Source of the DNA: Sclerodactyla briareus
Taxonomy: Eukaryota > Echinodermata > Holothuroidea > Dendrochirotida > Sclerodactylidae
DNA length: 64,000 bases
Direction of reading: 5' to 3'
Assembly (NCBI GenBank): GCA_026419785.1
Contig: JAODTK010005844.1
Coordinates: 124,001-188,000, forward strand
Part shown: positions 1 to 11,481 of the stretch, in pieces
Numbering within the stretch: the first letter of the stretch is position 1
Layout: the number at the start of each line of letters is the position of its first letter
The notes under the pieces: model-generated
What the model was told of the DNA's origin: nothing
Database searches by the model: none
What the model saw: only the letters and a program-made list of their open reading frames with translations
Program-made: the position numbers and the translations under genes

Positions 1-2236
1 TCTATGGTTTCATTAGGTACCATTGGTACGGTGGATGGTGAAAATGGTCGCTACCGTCTTTGTCTCACATCTGAGGACAGTGGACATCAGCACAGTATGA
101 CTAGACTGGTATTAGAGGTGGTCAAGAATCACATCGGACCGCTAGACTTCTCCTAAAAATTGTCGAGAACCACCATCGAAGCGCCGTTTATATAGGAGCT
201 CATGTTTTCCATGCTGATTCGAGCTAGAGTACACACACATAGCGAACTAGTGGTATTGTTTAATTATATATCTGTGTGATATATCACAGTATCACAGAGT
301 TAACCAAGTTCGATAACTCCTGAACGGTTCGAAAACCTGATGTGTTGAAATTCCACAGCTCAAATAGGGGGAATTATGCCAATAAGAAATATTTTGCTAT
401 TCAAAATTGTTGAAACGACAACTAGATATCATTGTAGAGTAGTGGTCTGTAGGGGCGTGATTAATTTTTGGTCGCCGTAATCTAGGGAGAGAAGAAATAT
501 TGATTGCGCAAGTAACGTTAAACATTAGGCTATATAAACCAGTATGTGGTTGTACGTGCGCATGCTCACCCTGAATTTCGGCAATTACGAGATCCCCCCC
601 CCCCCCCCAATATCGTTATGGCCTCATTTTTAAAAGTCACTACTATTCGGAAAAACGCAGCTAATTTAATTTTTCAGATGTTATTGTTGATAAGTATGCG
701 ACCTTTGGCACAATATCATTATCATCTCATTAAACTGCAACTCAGTTGGTTGGTGGTTATATTGCGATCCAATAGAATAGTGACGGAAGAGCCTCTAACG
801 GGAGTCAACTTATTTTACGTTAATCGGATTTTGCTCTAAGTGCGTATCCTAGCCCTCCCGAGTCACGGGGAGGGGGTGGGGGTTGGGTTAATCATCGAAT
901 TGGACATTTCTTCCCGAAATGGACATTCCTTCCCGAAATGGACATTTCTTCCCGGGTTTCCCGCTTCTGACGAAAGTGACGAGGGGGGGGGGGCGACAAA
1001 TTCTTCACGATGGCGTCGGAATCGAGCGGCCTCGTACTTCGCCATAACCACATTTCCCTCAATGCCTTTTGGGCCCACTCATCCTTGAAATGATTGAATT
1101 CATTTCATGCCCAACTTTACTGGATCTGAGCCCGCCCCCAATGGCTAGCAACTGATTTGCTTTAGTTTTAGATATTGATCCATGACAGCCCTTAACTGTT
1201 TAATCCATGAAAAAAAAAAATATACTGAAATTGGGGTGGTAATACCTTAAAGCTCATTCTTTTTTCACTCCATGGAGTGTATAGCCTAAGTATAAGCTCC
1301 TACGTCTAAGGATCGTTAGAGCCCACCACGACTGTTTTATGATATTCGCATCAGGGATTCCTTGCATGACGTCTCGAGTATTATCATTTGTTCAAACAAA
1401 ATATCGCCATAAAGGCCACATTTACCCCAATTACGAAGTAGTTTTCGAAATACTGGGTAGTCGTTGGAAGTTGACCAATTCTCTATCCGCAAGAAATGTG
1501 GTCGAACAACCGACCCAGCAAGGTCACAATAAGGGCGCTCCTAATTTTCCGTGCCAGGCCTCTTTCTTGTAACGTGTCTCACATTGTTATGTTTCACCTC
1601 CGTACAGGGCCACGGAAACAATTATAACACTCAAGATCGGGGCAATAATGTTGTTCTTTCACAGGCTCAATCTGTTCCGCTAATAGCACGTGTTTTTTTT
1701 CCTGGATAGGTCAGCCGTTCACCGCAGCCTGGGGGAGATTGAGACTACTAATCACTGGATTTTCTTCCTGTGTTCAACCTCGCATCCTCCCGGAGCTCAT
1801 GGACTACGCTAGACCTGGGACCTGTGGAGAGATTGCGACTGTACTCACTGTAGTAGAGCGTGGAACACCGGCACGGTACTGACTGAGTCAGTGGTTTGTT
1901 GGAGCGAACAAGCGTGGCGATTGACACCCAGACGAATTACCCGCAACCGCCAGTAGCTACTAAATAAAGCATTAGAGCAATATTATCAACGGTCCGAACG
2001 TATTAGAGTAAACCCTAAATTTGCTATGTTTGCATAACGGCAGGAACAACGGGTATTCGGATTTGGAAGGCCAGTTTCACTACCTGGGAAATGCGATCGT
2101 TTCGCTCTCGAAGTGCAACTGTTCCAGATTTGCTTAGAATTCATGGATTACATATTCGTGGGAATTCTGTAGAGCCTTAGGAGTCGTGTTTTTGTCAGGC
2201 AGTCGGTTGAGTATGAGGTGATGCAAGTGCAACTCG
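1..2236. other. No gene recognised; short low-complexity tracts
   Basis: No coding region or RNA gene could be supported here. The open frames lack a recognisable motif. Visible structure is limited to a C run near 594, a three-unit 19-bp tandem repeat at 901-957 and a G run near 983. Confidence 0.5.
901..957 (+). repeat. Three-unit 19-bp tandem repeat
   Basis: Three head-to-tail copies of a unit beginning TGGACATT and ending TTCCCGAAA (GGGT in the last). Units one and two differ by one base. Confidence 0.85.
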
Positions 2237-2237
2237 A

Positions 2238-2275
<38 letters not shown>

Positions 2276-2600
2276 ACTGTAATCTGTATGGTGTTCTATC
2301 TTCCTATCTATCATTCTATCTATCTTCTATCTATCTATCTATCTATCCTATCTATCTGTCTGTCTGTCTGTCTGTCTGTCTGTAATGTCCGTCGTCCGCA
2401 TGTGTTGTTGTCTGTCCGCCCCCGTTCATCCGTCTATCTACCTACCTTCCTATCTGTCTGCATTTTTGGGGGCTTTTTGGCTCTCAAATGTTCCGACCGA
2501 AACTTACGTATGTATGTATTTTATGTATGTATGTATGTATGTATTATTTATGTATGTATGTAATGTATGTGTAATGTGTGTGTGGTGTCGTGTGGTGTGC
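2237..2600 (+). repeat. Compound tetranucleotide microsatellite
   Basis: (ATCT)n at 2237-2275, mixed CTAT/CTGT to about 2383, and (TATG)n around 2508-2570. It occupies the same relative place as the GT/CTGT tracts of the other copies of this repeat family. Confidence 0.9.
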
Positions 2601-3694
2601 ATATTATGTATGTGTGTCCCCTTTCTCTCGTTAGCAGATTTTCCCTGGAACGGTAAACCTTTAAGCAGTGATTTCCCTGGAACGGTACCCAGTTTTTATT
2701 AATTCGTATTGTATGAGTATTGGGATTGGTTGAAACGATCTGGTTTTAGGTCTGGGCATTTAATAGTCATTATGGTCATTAAATAAGTAACTAATAGCCT
2801 ATTTTATGTAATTTATTGTTTAGGTCTGTTAGCAAGATTACGATGACAGTGGTGCTGGGTGACTTCGTTTTGGCACTAGTACATTATGTAAGGTACATGA
2901 ACCGATTAGATTTTGCGTAAATAATGCTAATGAGTTATCTAATTTACATAATTATGCGCAATTTGAAGTTCGTCGGTTTTACACGAACTTGGTGAATATG
3001 GTCTAATTTCAGGTCCCCGAAATTTTTAACATTGGCTCAGGGTCACTGGAGGTCATTCATCGTGTCTAATGTGCCTGATGTATGCGGTATTTTGAAGTTT
3101 GCCAGATTTTCAAGAAATTTGTGTTGCTTTCCCCACTCTCCAATTTTTAAGGATAACTAGAGGGTCACTGGAGTCATTCAGTGGTATATATATATTTTAC
3201 CTGCCATCAAAATTTCAAAGTTTGTTCGATTTTTTTATGAAGCTTGATCTTGGATATGAATTTACCATTATCACCCCCCCCCCCCCATTTTTGACCTTTT
3301 GACTCGAGTCACTGGGGGTTATTCAGTGTGTATTAATTTGCTTCATTCATGAAAGTTTTTTTTCGATTCATGAAACGTATTATTAAGTGTGGTCCACCGT
3401 TGATCCTGAGCATTTTAAACGTGGCAGTTGATATTCTATTTTTTGCATAATTTATGCTTTTTTTAAACCTTTCACAAAATTTTTGGGCCTACTCCTTGGG
3501 TAGTCATGGTCAATCCATTGCCTTATGAATTTGAAATTGTCCGCTGATAGTTTTCTGTTTCTTCTTCCTCTAAATCATATAAAATGCTATACCAAAATAT
3601 GGAAGCAGCCACTGGAATGACTATACTATTGTTTTGAATGGGCTGGTGGACGAAACCAACGACCACGCAACCAGCGAGACACTGGGCGATCACC
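2237..3694 (+). mobile_element. HINE/Helentron-like non-autonomous element, copy A (5' end unclear)
   Basis: A compound microsatellite (ATCT, CTGT, then TATG units, 2237-2600) is followed by core sequence alignable by eye to copy E at 35.3-36.8 kb, for example the shared words TTAGCAAGATT, GAACTGATTA-like and TTTATGCAAT-like, with the phrase GGTCACTGGAG repeated about every 120 bases. The 3' end has CAGCGAGAC at 3672-3680 (one G fewer than the family CAGGCGAGAC), then GGCGATCACC at 3685-3694, an imperfect version of the family stem-loop. No GTCTCGCCTG was found at the 5' side, so the left boundary is uncertain. Confidence 0.6.
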
Positions 3695-4910
3695 TTGTCA
3701 TTTCGGAACTGGTGCTCCTAAGGTGTTCAGTGATTCAAGGCCAACCGTCATGCGAAGGGCCTCTCGGCTATTATGTAAAGGACCTATTTTGCTAAAATCT
3801 TGCGAAATCCCCTTCTGAACCGAATTGGTTATTACAATTGGACTAGTAGTCCTATTGGGGGGGTTTTTTTGCATTCAGGATTTTTCAAGTTCCAAGTCAT
3901 TGGAGGGGCATAACGAACTGTATGTGAAGCTGGCAAAAATCTGCAAAATGTTTCTCCTACAGATAGGCAGGTTGGATTCTAATCATACTGCTATCATTAT
4001 TATCATGGACTAGTGGGTGCCTACAGGGTGTTCAGCGGATTAGGGACAAAGGATATTAAGGGGCAGGATGGACTTATGCAGGTAAAATACAAAAACTCCC
4101 AACATCTTGCAAACACCAGTTCCAACAGCTAGGTTGGGATTAATACCATCATACTAGACAGTGTTTCATGGATAGCGTGGTACCTACAGGTATTTGGGAT
4201 TTTAAAGACCACTGCAGGCTTAGACCAGCAGAGGTTATCGTGAAGATGGAAAACTCCAAACCCCTTTTCAATAGGATGTTCCAATGTGGAGTTAATGGCT
4301 TTCAAAGTTTTTGGCTCCATATGCAGAGGAAGTGGGTAGAATTCCTACTTGCGCATAACGCATGACGTCACACATTAACAACCCGGAAAGTTATGTCACA
4401 TTGTTTGCATTTTTGTTGAATAAGTCACATTAAGTTATTCTTTCACAAGTAACCATCAACAACCTACCAACCCACTACAGCGAATCCTCTCCCTAGCCTA
4501 AATGCTTTTCGAACTTTAAAACATGCGTGAATCAAATAAAACCAAATATTGTTTGCCGATGTAGTGCAAGTATGGACTCATTTTTATTGCATGATGGGAT
4601 GCTTTCCGATCTTGTCGCAATACCCTGCATAAAAACAAACTTCGAAGACTGTCACTCCGTAACAGAACGTCGTATGAACTTCGGGTTTGGACTGACTCAT
4701 TCAGTTTATCATGTTTTTTTATAATTCCTCTGCAGTTGTCCTTACGGTCCTAGGACATTAAGAAGCACAATGTGCTAGAACAAAACTGGAGACACCTGCG
4801 AAATCCTCTTCCTGCAGATTAGGGTGTCATTATAGACTAAGAGTTACCTGCGTGTACCGATGCATGGGTGTTCATGAGTTTAGCGTCGAAGGTCACCATA
4901 AGGTCACTTT
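3695..4910 (+). repeat. Degenerate tandem repeat, unit roughly 110-150 bp
   Basis: A phrase of the form TTGCRAAATCC..TTCCTRCAGATTAGG..ATTATAGACTA..ACCTRCAGGTGTTCA..GATTTAG recurs in diverged form near 3790, 3937, 4108 and 4793, all in the same orientation. The copies differ too much to fix unit boundaries by eye. The interspersed open frames are not conserved between units. Confidence 0.5.
4565..4720 (+). repeat. Dispersed repeat R1, copy 1
   Basis: This matches 9310-9440 in the same orientation, sharing the words ATTGCATGA.GGGATG, CTCCGTAACRGAA and TTCAGTTT. Both copies carry indels. The family is unknown. Confidence 0.7.
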
Positions 4911-6946
4911 GAGAACTGAGACATTCGCATACCACCCCCACCCCCTCCCATCTCATCCGTAAGTGGCTGGAGAACTGTCACGCACCTACGACGATTGATT
5001 TCATTATTTGGTCTGTTGTCTATCCAATTGTCTAAGCCAGGATGAACAGTCAATTAATGGGTTCAGTCGGGGCTTATCGTTGTCCGTTGGAACATATTGA
5101 CTGTGGGAGAGGGTGTTCCTTCGGTGGGGAGGGGGGAGGGGGGGGGATTTGCTCTGCAGCCTGTGTATCAATTTTCTAATTCCCATTGAACCATGTGAAG
5201 TGCTGAGCCTCATCATTGGAGCAAACAGCTTTTCACATATTTTTTTCATGCACGATCATCTATTATCTGTGACCCCTACGAGGTCACAAAGGAACAGATG
5301 GAGCTATTGTGTTTTTGTGACGTCATACTGGATTCTTCCAATTCCTGAAAAAAATGATTAGAATAACTGAACGAGGCAAGATACTAGTACCTCTTAAGTG
5401 TGGGTTATGATTCTTCCTCTAACAAGGGCTAGTAGAAGTATGGGGCTAGGTTTTCGCGCAAGTCTCAACCAACGCCCCATGTCATGTCCATGTCATTCAC
5501 ACTCACTTTTTATCGTAGATGCTTTCGAAAATTCGATAATCGATCAAGCAGCATACGGCATTGACCATCACAGGTTTGGACATCACATCGACTGAGGAGT
5601 GGCCAGTATATGCTGACTATAAAGTCCAATTTAACGATAATAATTCATCTCTGGTCCCGCATCATTCGCTTGTTCCCATCCCATGTCTAATTTGTTATCT
5701 GTATATGTCTAGAAATAGCATCTGTTAATGTCGAGATGACTGACGTTGGAGATTATTTATTAACAAAGACATGCTCTGTACAGTTTTATATGGTCATGCT
5801 TCAGAATGGTATGGCGGAGATTGTAGATTGGGATGATTATAGTGCTCCGCCTTGATGTGCATATCGAACGTGTTGACAGCCAACCATAGATGTCTGTATT
5901 AGTCCACTGATTGATCACCAAGGAACTGATGCTTCCTCCCAGCTCGCGAGTACAGGTATTGGATCCAGTGGAGTCCTCACTCATTCCCCACGATTCTCTT
6001 CGTTTGCATTCACTTACTTGCCAGTTTTGTAGTATACTACCATACTAGCACACAGTAGCGTACGCAGTGATTTGTCAAGGGCGGGGTGGATGGTTGAGGG
6101 TCGACCCAAGGTAAGTGCTCCCTGCATATCAGCTGCAGAACGTCTACTGAACTGCAAAAGCTCAGTTTTTGTGTTTTTGGCTGAACACTTTCAGCTGAGG
6201 GCGACTTAGCTGGATGGTCGTTAGCAGGATCCAACCACACAGGTAATACCTTTCTGTCGGATCTACTTTAGGCGATTGCACATGTCCTCCCATTCGATGA
6301 CATATAACTGCATGCATGTACATAGTCGACTACACTGTTCTGATGATTTACACGTAGTATATTATACTAGAGGGAGTCGACATAGGGCAATGAATAGAGC
6401 CCTGCATAAATTATGCTACACTGATGGATGGTAATTACTGAGGCATGCAGGCTTGTAGAATACGGTCAATGGTGCGGGAGGGGAATTCCCCAAGGGCACA
6501 TCAGAAAGGCTAAGGCTAGGATTCCATAGATGCGTATGCGGGTCCGGGCTGGATAGGAAAATCACATATTTACGAAAACGAACGTTTGATTCAGAAGGGA
6601 AAACACTGCAAGTTTATGCGAAAAGACCAAACGACGGCAGCAGCCCATGCATATTGTCGTTGCTTGGCTTTTTAAATAAGATATTCCATATAATTCATTC
6701 GCGGAGATACGCATCTGTATACGCATTGGGACATGTGCTTATTTCGCCCATCCAGTGTTGGTTTGACTTCATTTATCATTTGGTTTTGGCTCCTGTGGAA
6801 CCATTATCTATCTTTGCAAACTAAATAGAACATACGAACACAAGCCCCCGCTCAGTTCACGTAAATTGGCGATTTTTCACATGCGTACCGTACCCCATCG
6901 CATCTAGGGAATCCTAGCTCTAAGGGGGTTTCAGAGTCCCGTTGTA
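4911..6946. other. No gene recognised
   Basis: About 2 kb without a supportable gene. It contains G-rich runs near 5123-5150 and a CAGTAGCGTACG word at 6053 resembling a hAT terminus, for which no partner end was found. Confidence 0.45.
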
Positions 6947-6979
6947 TTTTTTTTTTTTTGTTTTTTTTTGGGTTTTTGG

Positions 6980-7013
<34 letters not shown>
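6947..7013 (+). repeat. T-rich homopolymer tract
   Basis: About 67 bases, almost all T with three small G clusters. On the minus strand it would be an A tract, but no AATAAA lies at the expected distance upstream on that strand. Confidence 0.9.
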
Positions 7014-7016
<3 letters not shown>

Positions 7017-7659
7017 ACCATGATTCCGGCCCCATAGTTTGAGATATAAAAACCTAGCAGAAATATCCTATCACAGGCAATGCTGCAAACCCCTTATATA
7101 TCGAAAACTGGCTACATGTATCTCTATTCCATCGATCGCTGAAAAGGGCCATGCACCATCTATCGCTCAGCACGTCCATGTTCTCAGCCTGGATTTGCCT
7201 AGCACACCGGTTACCGTGAAACATCAATCCAATTATGGTCTTCGGCTATTACTGCACGCTGATAAATGCATCACTCCCCGCCCGCTCGAGGCGAATCAAT
7301 ATCTACCCTTCCTCGTCTGTTCTTACAGCAGCGTACGTGCCTCTCACACCTTGACCATATGCGCTCATTGACCCAGAAATAATGCAAAAGCTCCGGTAAG
7401 GGCGCGACTGCGTCGATCGCTTTTGTTGTGGCCTTGTCGCTCAGCTTTTTGTGCCATGCTCAGTCGAATTAATACAATATAAGGTAAGCCTGATTAATCC
7501 CTGTAACGTAACTACATTCGTCTGAGTGGACACTCCTCATCTGATGAGGATCGTTCCCTTATCTCCTGAGTGTAGTCGCGGATTTTCTTGTATAAATAAA
7601 TGTACTGAGTTGCGTTTGGAAATTCAACTGTAGACGAGGCGGGAATACCGTGAGTATAG

Positions 7660-7841
7660 CAGTGGCGCAACCCCCTAAAGAAAGGGTGTGCATATTTTCT
7701 ATTACAAAAAAAAATCAGAGGGAAGGGGATACCGCCCCCAAGACGACGATCACGACGTTATCCGGAGTGCCCCTTGTAGAATCACGGTTACCCGGGTCCC
7801 CCTACAAGCCCTGAAAATTGGTAATCCTGCCTACGCCACTG
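7660..7841. mobile_element. hAT-like MITE, 182 bp
   Basis: The left end begins CAGTGGCG and the right end finishes CGCCACTG, a perfect 8-bp terminal inverted repeat (extended, more weakly, inwards). The flanking octamers GAGTATAG (7652-7659) and AAGCATAG (7842-7849) match at 6 of 8 positions, as expected for an aged 8-bp hAT target duplication. No coding capacity. CAGTGGCGTA-type ends are common in hAT elements. The assignment is by terminus and duplication length only. Confidence 0.7.
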
Positions 7842-8123
7842 AAGCATAGCCTTATACTCCACTATCAAATGCTGCACTTAGTTTGCACTTGACAGATGTA
7901 TATGTATGTCGCTGCCTACCCCACCCCCATTTCAATGCCGTCCACTACATCGCTTTGTTAATGTTTCAAATACTGACCGTCTACATAATAAGAGTCCAGA
8001 TAGGCTGCCCCATACACGGTGACTGGCGATATGCTAAGAGTTTGCCAGTTTATAGTAACTACTACGGATATACACACGAGACTGGGCGAACTGATGTAGC
8101 TTACACTGAAAAATCCGGGAGGG

Positions 8124-8258
8124 ATTGACCCAGGCTTTGTTCAGGAGGGTAATCAAACCATTTCTAGGTCAAAGTTTGACCCACATTGAGATCCAACGTG
8201 GGTCAAAATTTTGACCCAAGAATTGGTTTGGTTCTCTGCTACCCAAGTCTGAGTCAAG
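8124..8258. repeat. Long imperfect palindrome (fold-back element)
   Basis: The two arms of about 65 nt meet at a 5-nt loop (8189-8193). The inner 30-36 bases of each arm pair at roughly 85 per cent, including TGACCCAC.TTG against CAA.GTGGGTCA, and TTTGACC. The outer arms pair more loosely. It could be a fold-back MITE; no clear target duplication was found. Confidence 0.75.
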
Positions 8259-8559
8259 TTTGACGTCATTGTTCTCATGGTCTCCCTTACTCCCTGTTAG
8301 TTAGTTAGTAAATTGCAGAGGAGACTTAAGGGGGATAGGGAACATATGAACTCATCAGTTTTTGGCAGTCCGCATTGAACGCGCGCATGCTCGATCGACA
8401 GAAACGGCTGAATGAACGTGCTTATAAACCGTATGTGCACTTAGAGCGGTAAAACATGGCGCGTTCGAAACAGAATCAAAAACGGATATGTGTCTGGAAA
8501 GGATAGTGATGATAAGGTTGCTCGTTTTGTATCTCGATGACACCATGCCTAAGCCAACT

Positions 8560-8676
8560 GGTGCCGACGGAAGTTGTCGATCAGTGTTCTGTGGCCTCTA
8601 TCTGTGAAGCGCTTTGAGCATGTGGAAAAGGCGCTATATTAGCACTGGATATTATTATTATTATTATTATTATTAT
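8560..8676 (+). mobile_element. LINE/SINE 3' tail ending in (ATT)n
   Basis: The phrase GAAGCGCTTTGAGCA followed by AAAAGGCGCTATAT and then (ATT)9 is characteristic of L2-like LINE and associated SINE 3' ends in many animals. Only the tail is recognisable; there is no upstream coding remnant. Confidence 0.6.
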
Positions 8677-8941
8677 CAAACTCAATCTGCAGACAGTCCT
8701 GTTTCGCTCGTTTAAAGCTCATCAGTGCAGATCAGACTGTGAATCGCGACTGAAATGTTGTACAACTACACAGGCGAAACCTGCCCAGCCCTACCTTCCA
8801 CAAGGACGCATTGTCTATGAATTCCAGAGGCACAAGCTCGTACGAGCGTGCGATGCGTAATGCAAATAGAATTGCGTCTTGAAAATTAAATTAACAGACT
8901 ACACAAACAATGCGCCGTCACGATACTAGAGTGCTCAACAA

Positions 8942-8946
8942 AAAAA

Positions 8947-8986
<40 letters not shown>

Positions 8987-9004
8987 TTATTATATTATTA
9001 TTAT
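8942..9004 (+). repeat. (ATT)n microsatellite
   Basis: Nearly continuous ATT units with a few substitutions. Confidence 0.95.
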
Positions 9005-9309
9005 GCTACATTTCCGTACTGTAAGTGACTGTAGGCGTATAGAGTCCTCGATGGTCTAATCGACTGTCTCGTTGGCACTGTAGTTCACTCACTCCCCTCC
9101 CCCTCTCCCCAATAAACACACTCCCTTCATTCGCTCCTGAGAGGGAGAAAAGCCTATCAGGCAATGGTTTCGTTTCAAACAGTCTGTTGGAGAGATAGGC
9201 AGGCGTGTACGTAAACTTACAGATACATCGTTGTGCTTGGGGCTGGGAATTTACTCAAAGGACAAACTGCATTGAATATAATGTGTGGTGTTTGCAGGGT
9301 GTGCAAGTT

Positions 9310-9440
9310 GAGATATTTATTATTGCATGAAGGGATGTTTTTCGGTCTTGCGCATACCATGCACAAACTTCAAGGACTGTAACTCCGTAACGGAAAAGTC
9401 GTCATGACTTCTGGTTTGAACTGACCAATTCAGTTTTTCT
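9310..9440 (+). repeat. Dispersed repeat R1, copy 2
   Basis: Second copy of the repeat at 4565-4720, same orientation, with shared CTCCGTAACGGAA and TTCAGTTTTT words and several indels. Confidence 0.7.
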
Positions 9441-10054
9441 CCACTGATATATTTATCCATTTATCCGGGTCCGTATGGATCCGCACCAGGTCCCGGGCCC
9501 AGCTATGCTACCTGTACTAACCGTACGCGCGTATATATGCAAACTGAAGACGGTATTGACTATGGGTTGCGTTTTTTGTCGTCTGTTAAATACTGTTGGT
9601 TTCCAAGATGGGCATTGCACCCCATTATGGTATGTGAAATGCCCATTAAGAAAAACTGACAATAAACTACACTCACTGAAACGCACTCTGTTATTCCCAC
9701 CTGCCCCGTAATACAATTGGTTTCTACAGCATCGCGTGAATTGCGTATATGTATGCATATTCATGCGGCCATCTGGGCCCGGCAACCAACGCTAACGGCT
9801 CTATGACCAGTATGCTGAGCTGAAGTTGGTGCTTAAAATTCTTACTATCAGTACGCGCCGGTTTTCCTTGTCTTCGAACGCGCTACCTGACAATGTCCAA
9901 AAGAGTAAACCAGACCGGTTGAGCCAACATTAACGCACGAACTGTATCGCGTGTCAGTCCCGTGTCCAGGGGAAATTCTACTCAATTTGTCCCTGGTAGA
10001 GTAGCAGAAGAATTGGTATAATCCCCAACAATCTTTCAAATCTGTGACCAATTT

Positions 10055-10560
10055 TCAAGAGCAGACGAGTGGAACAGCATCAAAACTCCGGATTTCCCAT
10101 GCCCTAATAAAGAGTATTTTTTCTGTATAATTGCGAACCTGGTGTCCAACGAAAAATCTTGACCACAAAATTGACACTTTCCGAAGAAGACTACTCCGCA
10201 ATTTTCTCAAAATCAGATGACCATTAACAATTGGATACCAGATGAAACTCTCTGATGTGACCAACCAAATCCCTTGGTCTTCCGAGTACACATAGACGTG
10301 TGAGATTTTTTGGTCAAGTCGCGAGTCCCAAGAAGAAGCTCCATCGAAGATCCTCTGAGAGAAGCATTGAACATACTACTAAGGCCAGTTGGGAGACCCG
10401 TGACCTACCTTACTCGGAAACTCAAATCGGCAATTCAGGACATAACATAACCTTTTGAAAAAGGAAGCAATAACCTTGCGCAAGATCGTGATCCGTGGCG
10501 GTTGATCACTGAACAGATCGGAATATACGAGACTCAACCTACTACTACTACCTACTACTA
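10055..10560 (+). mobile_element. LINE C-terminal remnant with (CTA)n tail
   Basis: Around 10150-10290 one forward frame reads KIDTFRRRLLRNFLKI, a stop, then PLTIGYQMKL..VTNQIPWS. This matches the block after the reverse transcriptase domain in CR1/L2/Jockey-like LINEs (FRRRLLR..L.I.WP...). The following bases 10320-10535 align by eye to 59640-59870, the same region of a second copy, sharing CTCCATCGAAGAT, CTCTGAGAGAAGCAT and CATACTACTAA, and both end near AGACTCAAC. The tail here is TACTACTACTAC-like. The copy is 5'-truncated and frame-broken, so inactive. The exact clade is uncertain. Confidence 0.75.
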
Positions 10561-11481
10561 GAGTCGTCGCATACTAGATGGTCAAACACTTTAACGCACC
10601 TGAAGGTGATCGCGTGTCATTTCGGGTCCAGGATACATTTTTCAAAGTGTTTCAATATATTGCACGCGATGCCTCTCCAGTTAATATAATAGCTCCATGG
10701 CCCAATAGGCATATGCGTGCATCCGTACATTGTGTGCTCGATATTTTTGGGCGTTTGAACTCGAAATGTTCGAACTGGCGTATTCCCTATCACAATACAT
10801 GGAGAAAGTGCGTAGTCGCCGAGCGCGCGGACCCCCGGCCCTAACCTCAGACTTTTGCCCGCCCAGGATGTTGGTCATTGCTTTGGACCAATGGACCTCC
10901 TCCAAACTTTGAACATGACCGCTGTGTGGGTGATATGACGCAATGAAGTTTGTACGGGGCATAATCACTCTCAGCTTGGCACACAAAACGCAGCCACATT
11001 CTCCAGATATAATAACTCTACGGGCCCGTGAGGAACTGCCCTCCCATTCCTTTACCTGTAGCTGCATGTGTTTGATATATACACAGAACTTTTAGTAGTT
11101 GTTACTGTTGTAGTTGTAGTTGTAAGGTTGAAAATTTATGTAGTTGTAACTTTTTAGTTGTATGTCTTGATATATACCATACAGCAGTACTGAGAGGCAC
11201 CATGCACATCGGGTAATAAACCAACCATGGGGGGGGCATAAATTAACATTACATGCATGCATATCTTTAGGACGGTATGTCGGCGGAGGTGCAAATTTTA
11301 ACTAACTGCCGACTGCTAATTACGATCATGCTGATCGCATTGGAGGCATTCCCGTGTTGTGATTGGGTTCCAAGACCCATACGTCACATGTAGGCTCGAT
11401 TAGAGTAAGTCCGCAGCCAGGTTGAAGCTACACTAAGCTGCTATAAGATGCTGAGGGCCGCAACACACCTCACCCGTTTTT
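10561..11481. other. No gene recognised
   Basis: Overlapping ORFs occur on both strands at 10578-11067, but none shows a family motif and the codon pattern is not convincing. A TAGTTG-rich stretch lies near 11095-11160. Confidence 0.45.

Noticed and set aside
2237..2600. CRISPR-like or spacer-repeat array
   Set aside because: Simple tetranucleotide repeats with no spacers.
2288..2702. Tyr/Leu/Ser- and Val/Cys-rich ORFs
   Set aside because: They are translations of the compound microsatellite of copy A.
6053..7210. Possible hAT element from CAGTAGCGTACG at 6053 to CTAGCACA near 7198
   Set aside because: The downstream octamer is not preceded by an inverted CACTG end, so the match is probably chance.
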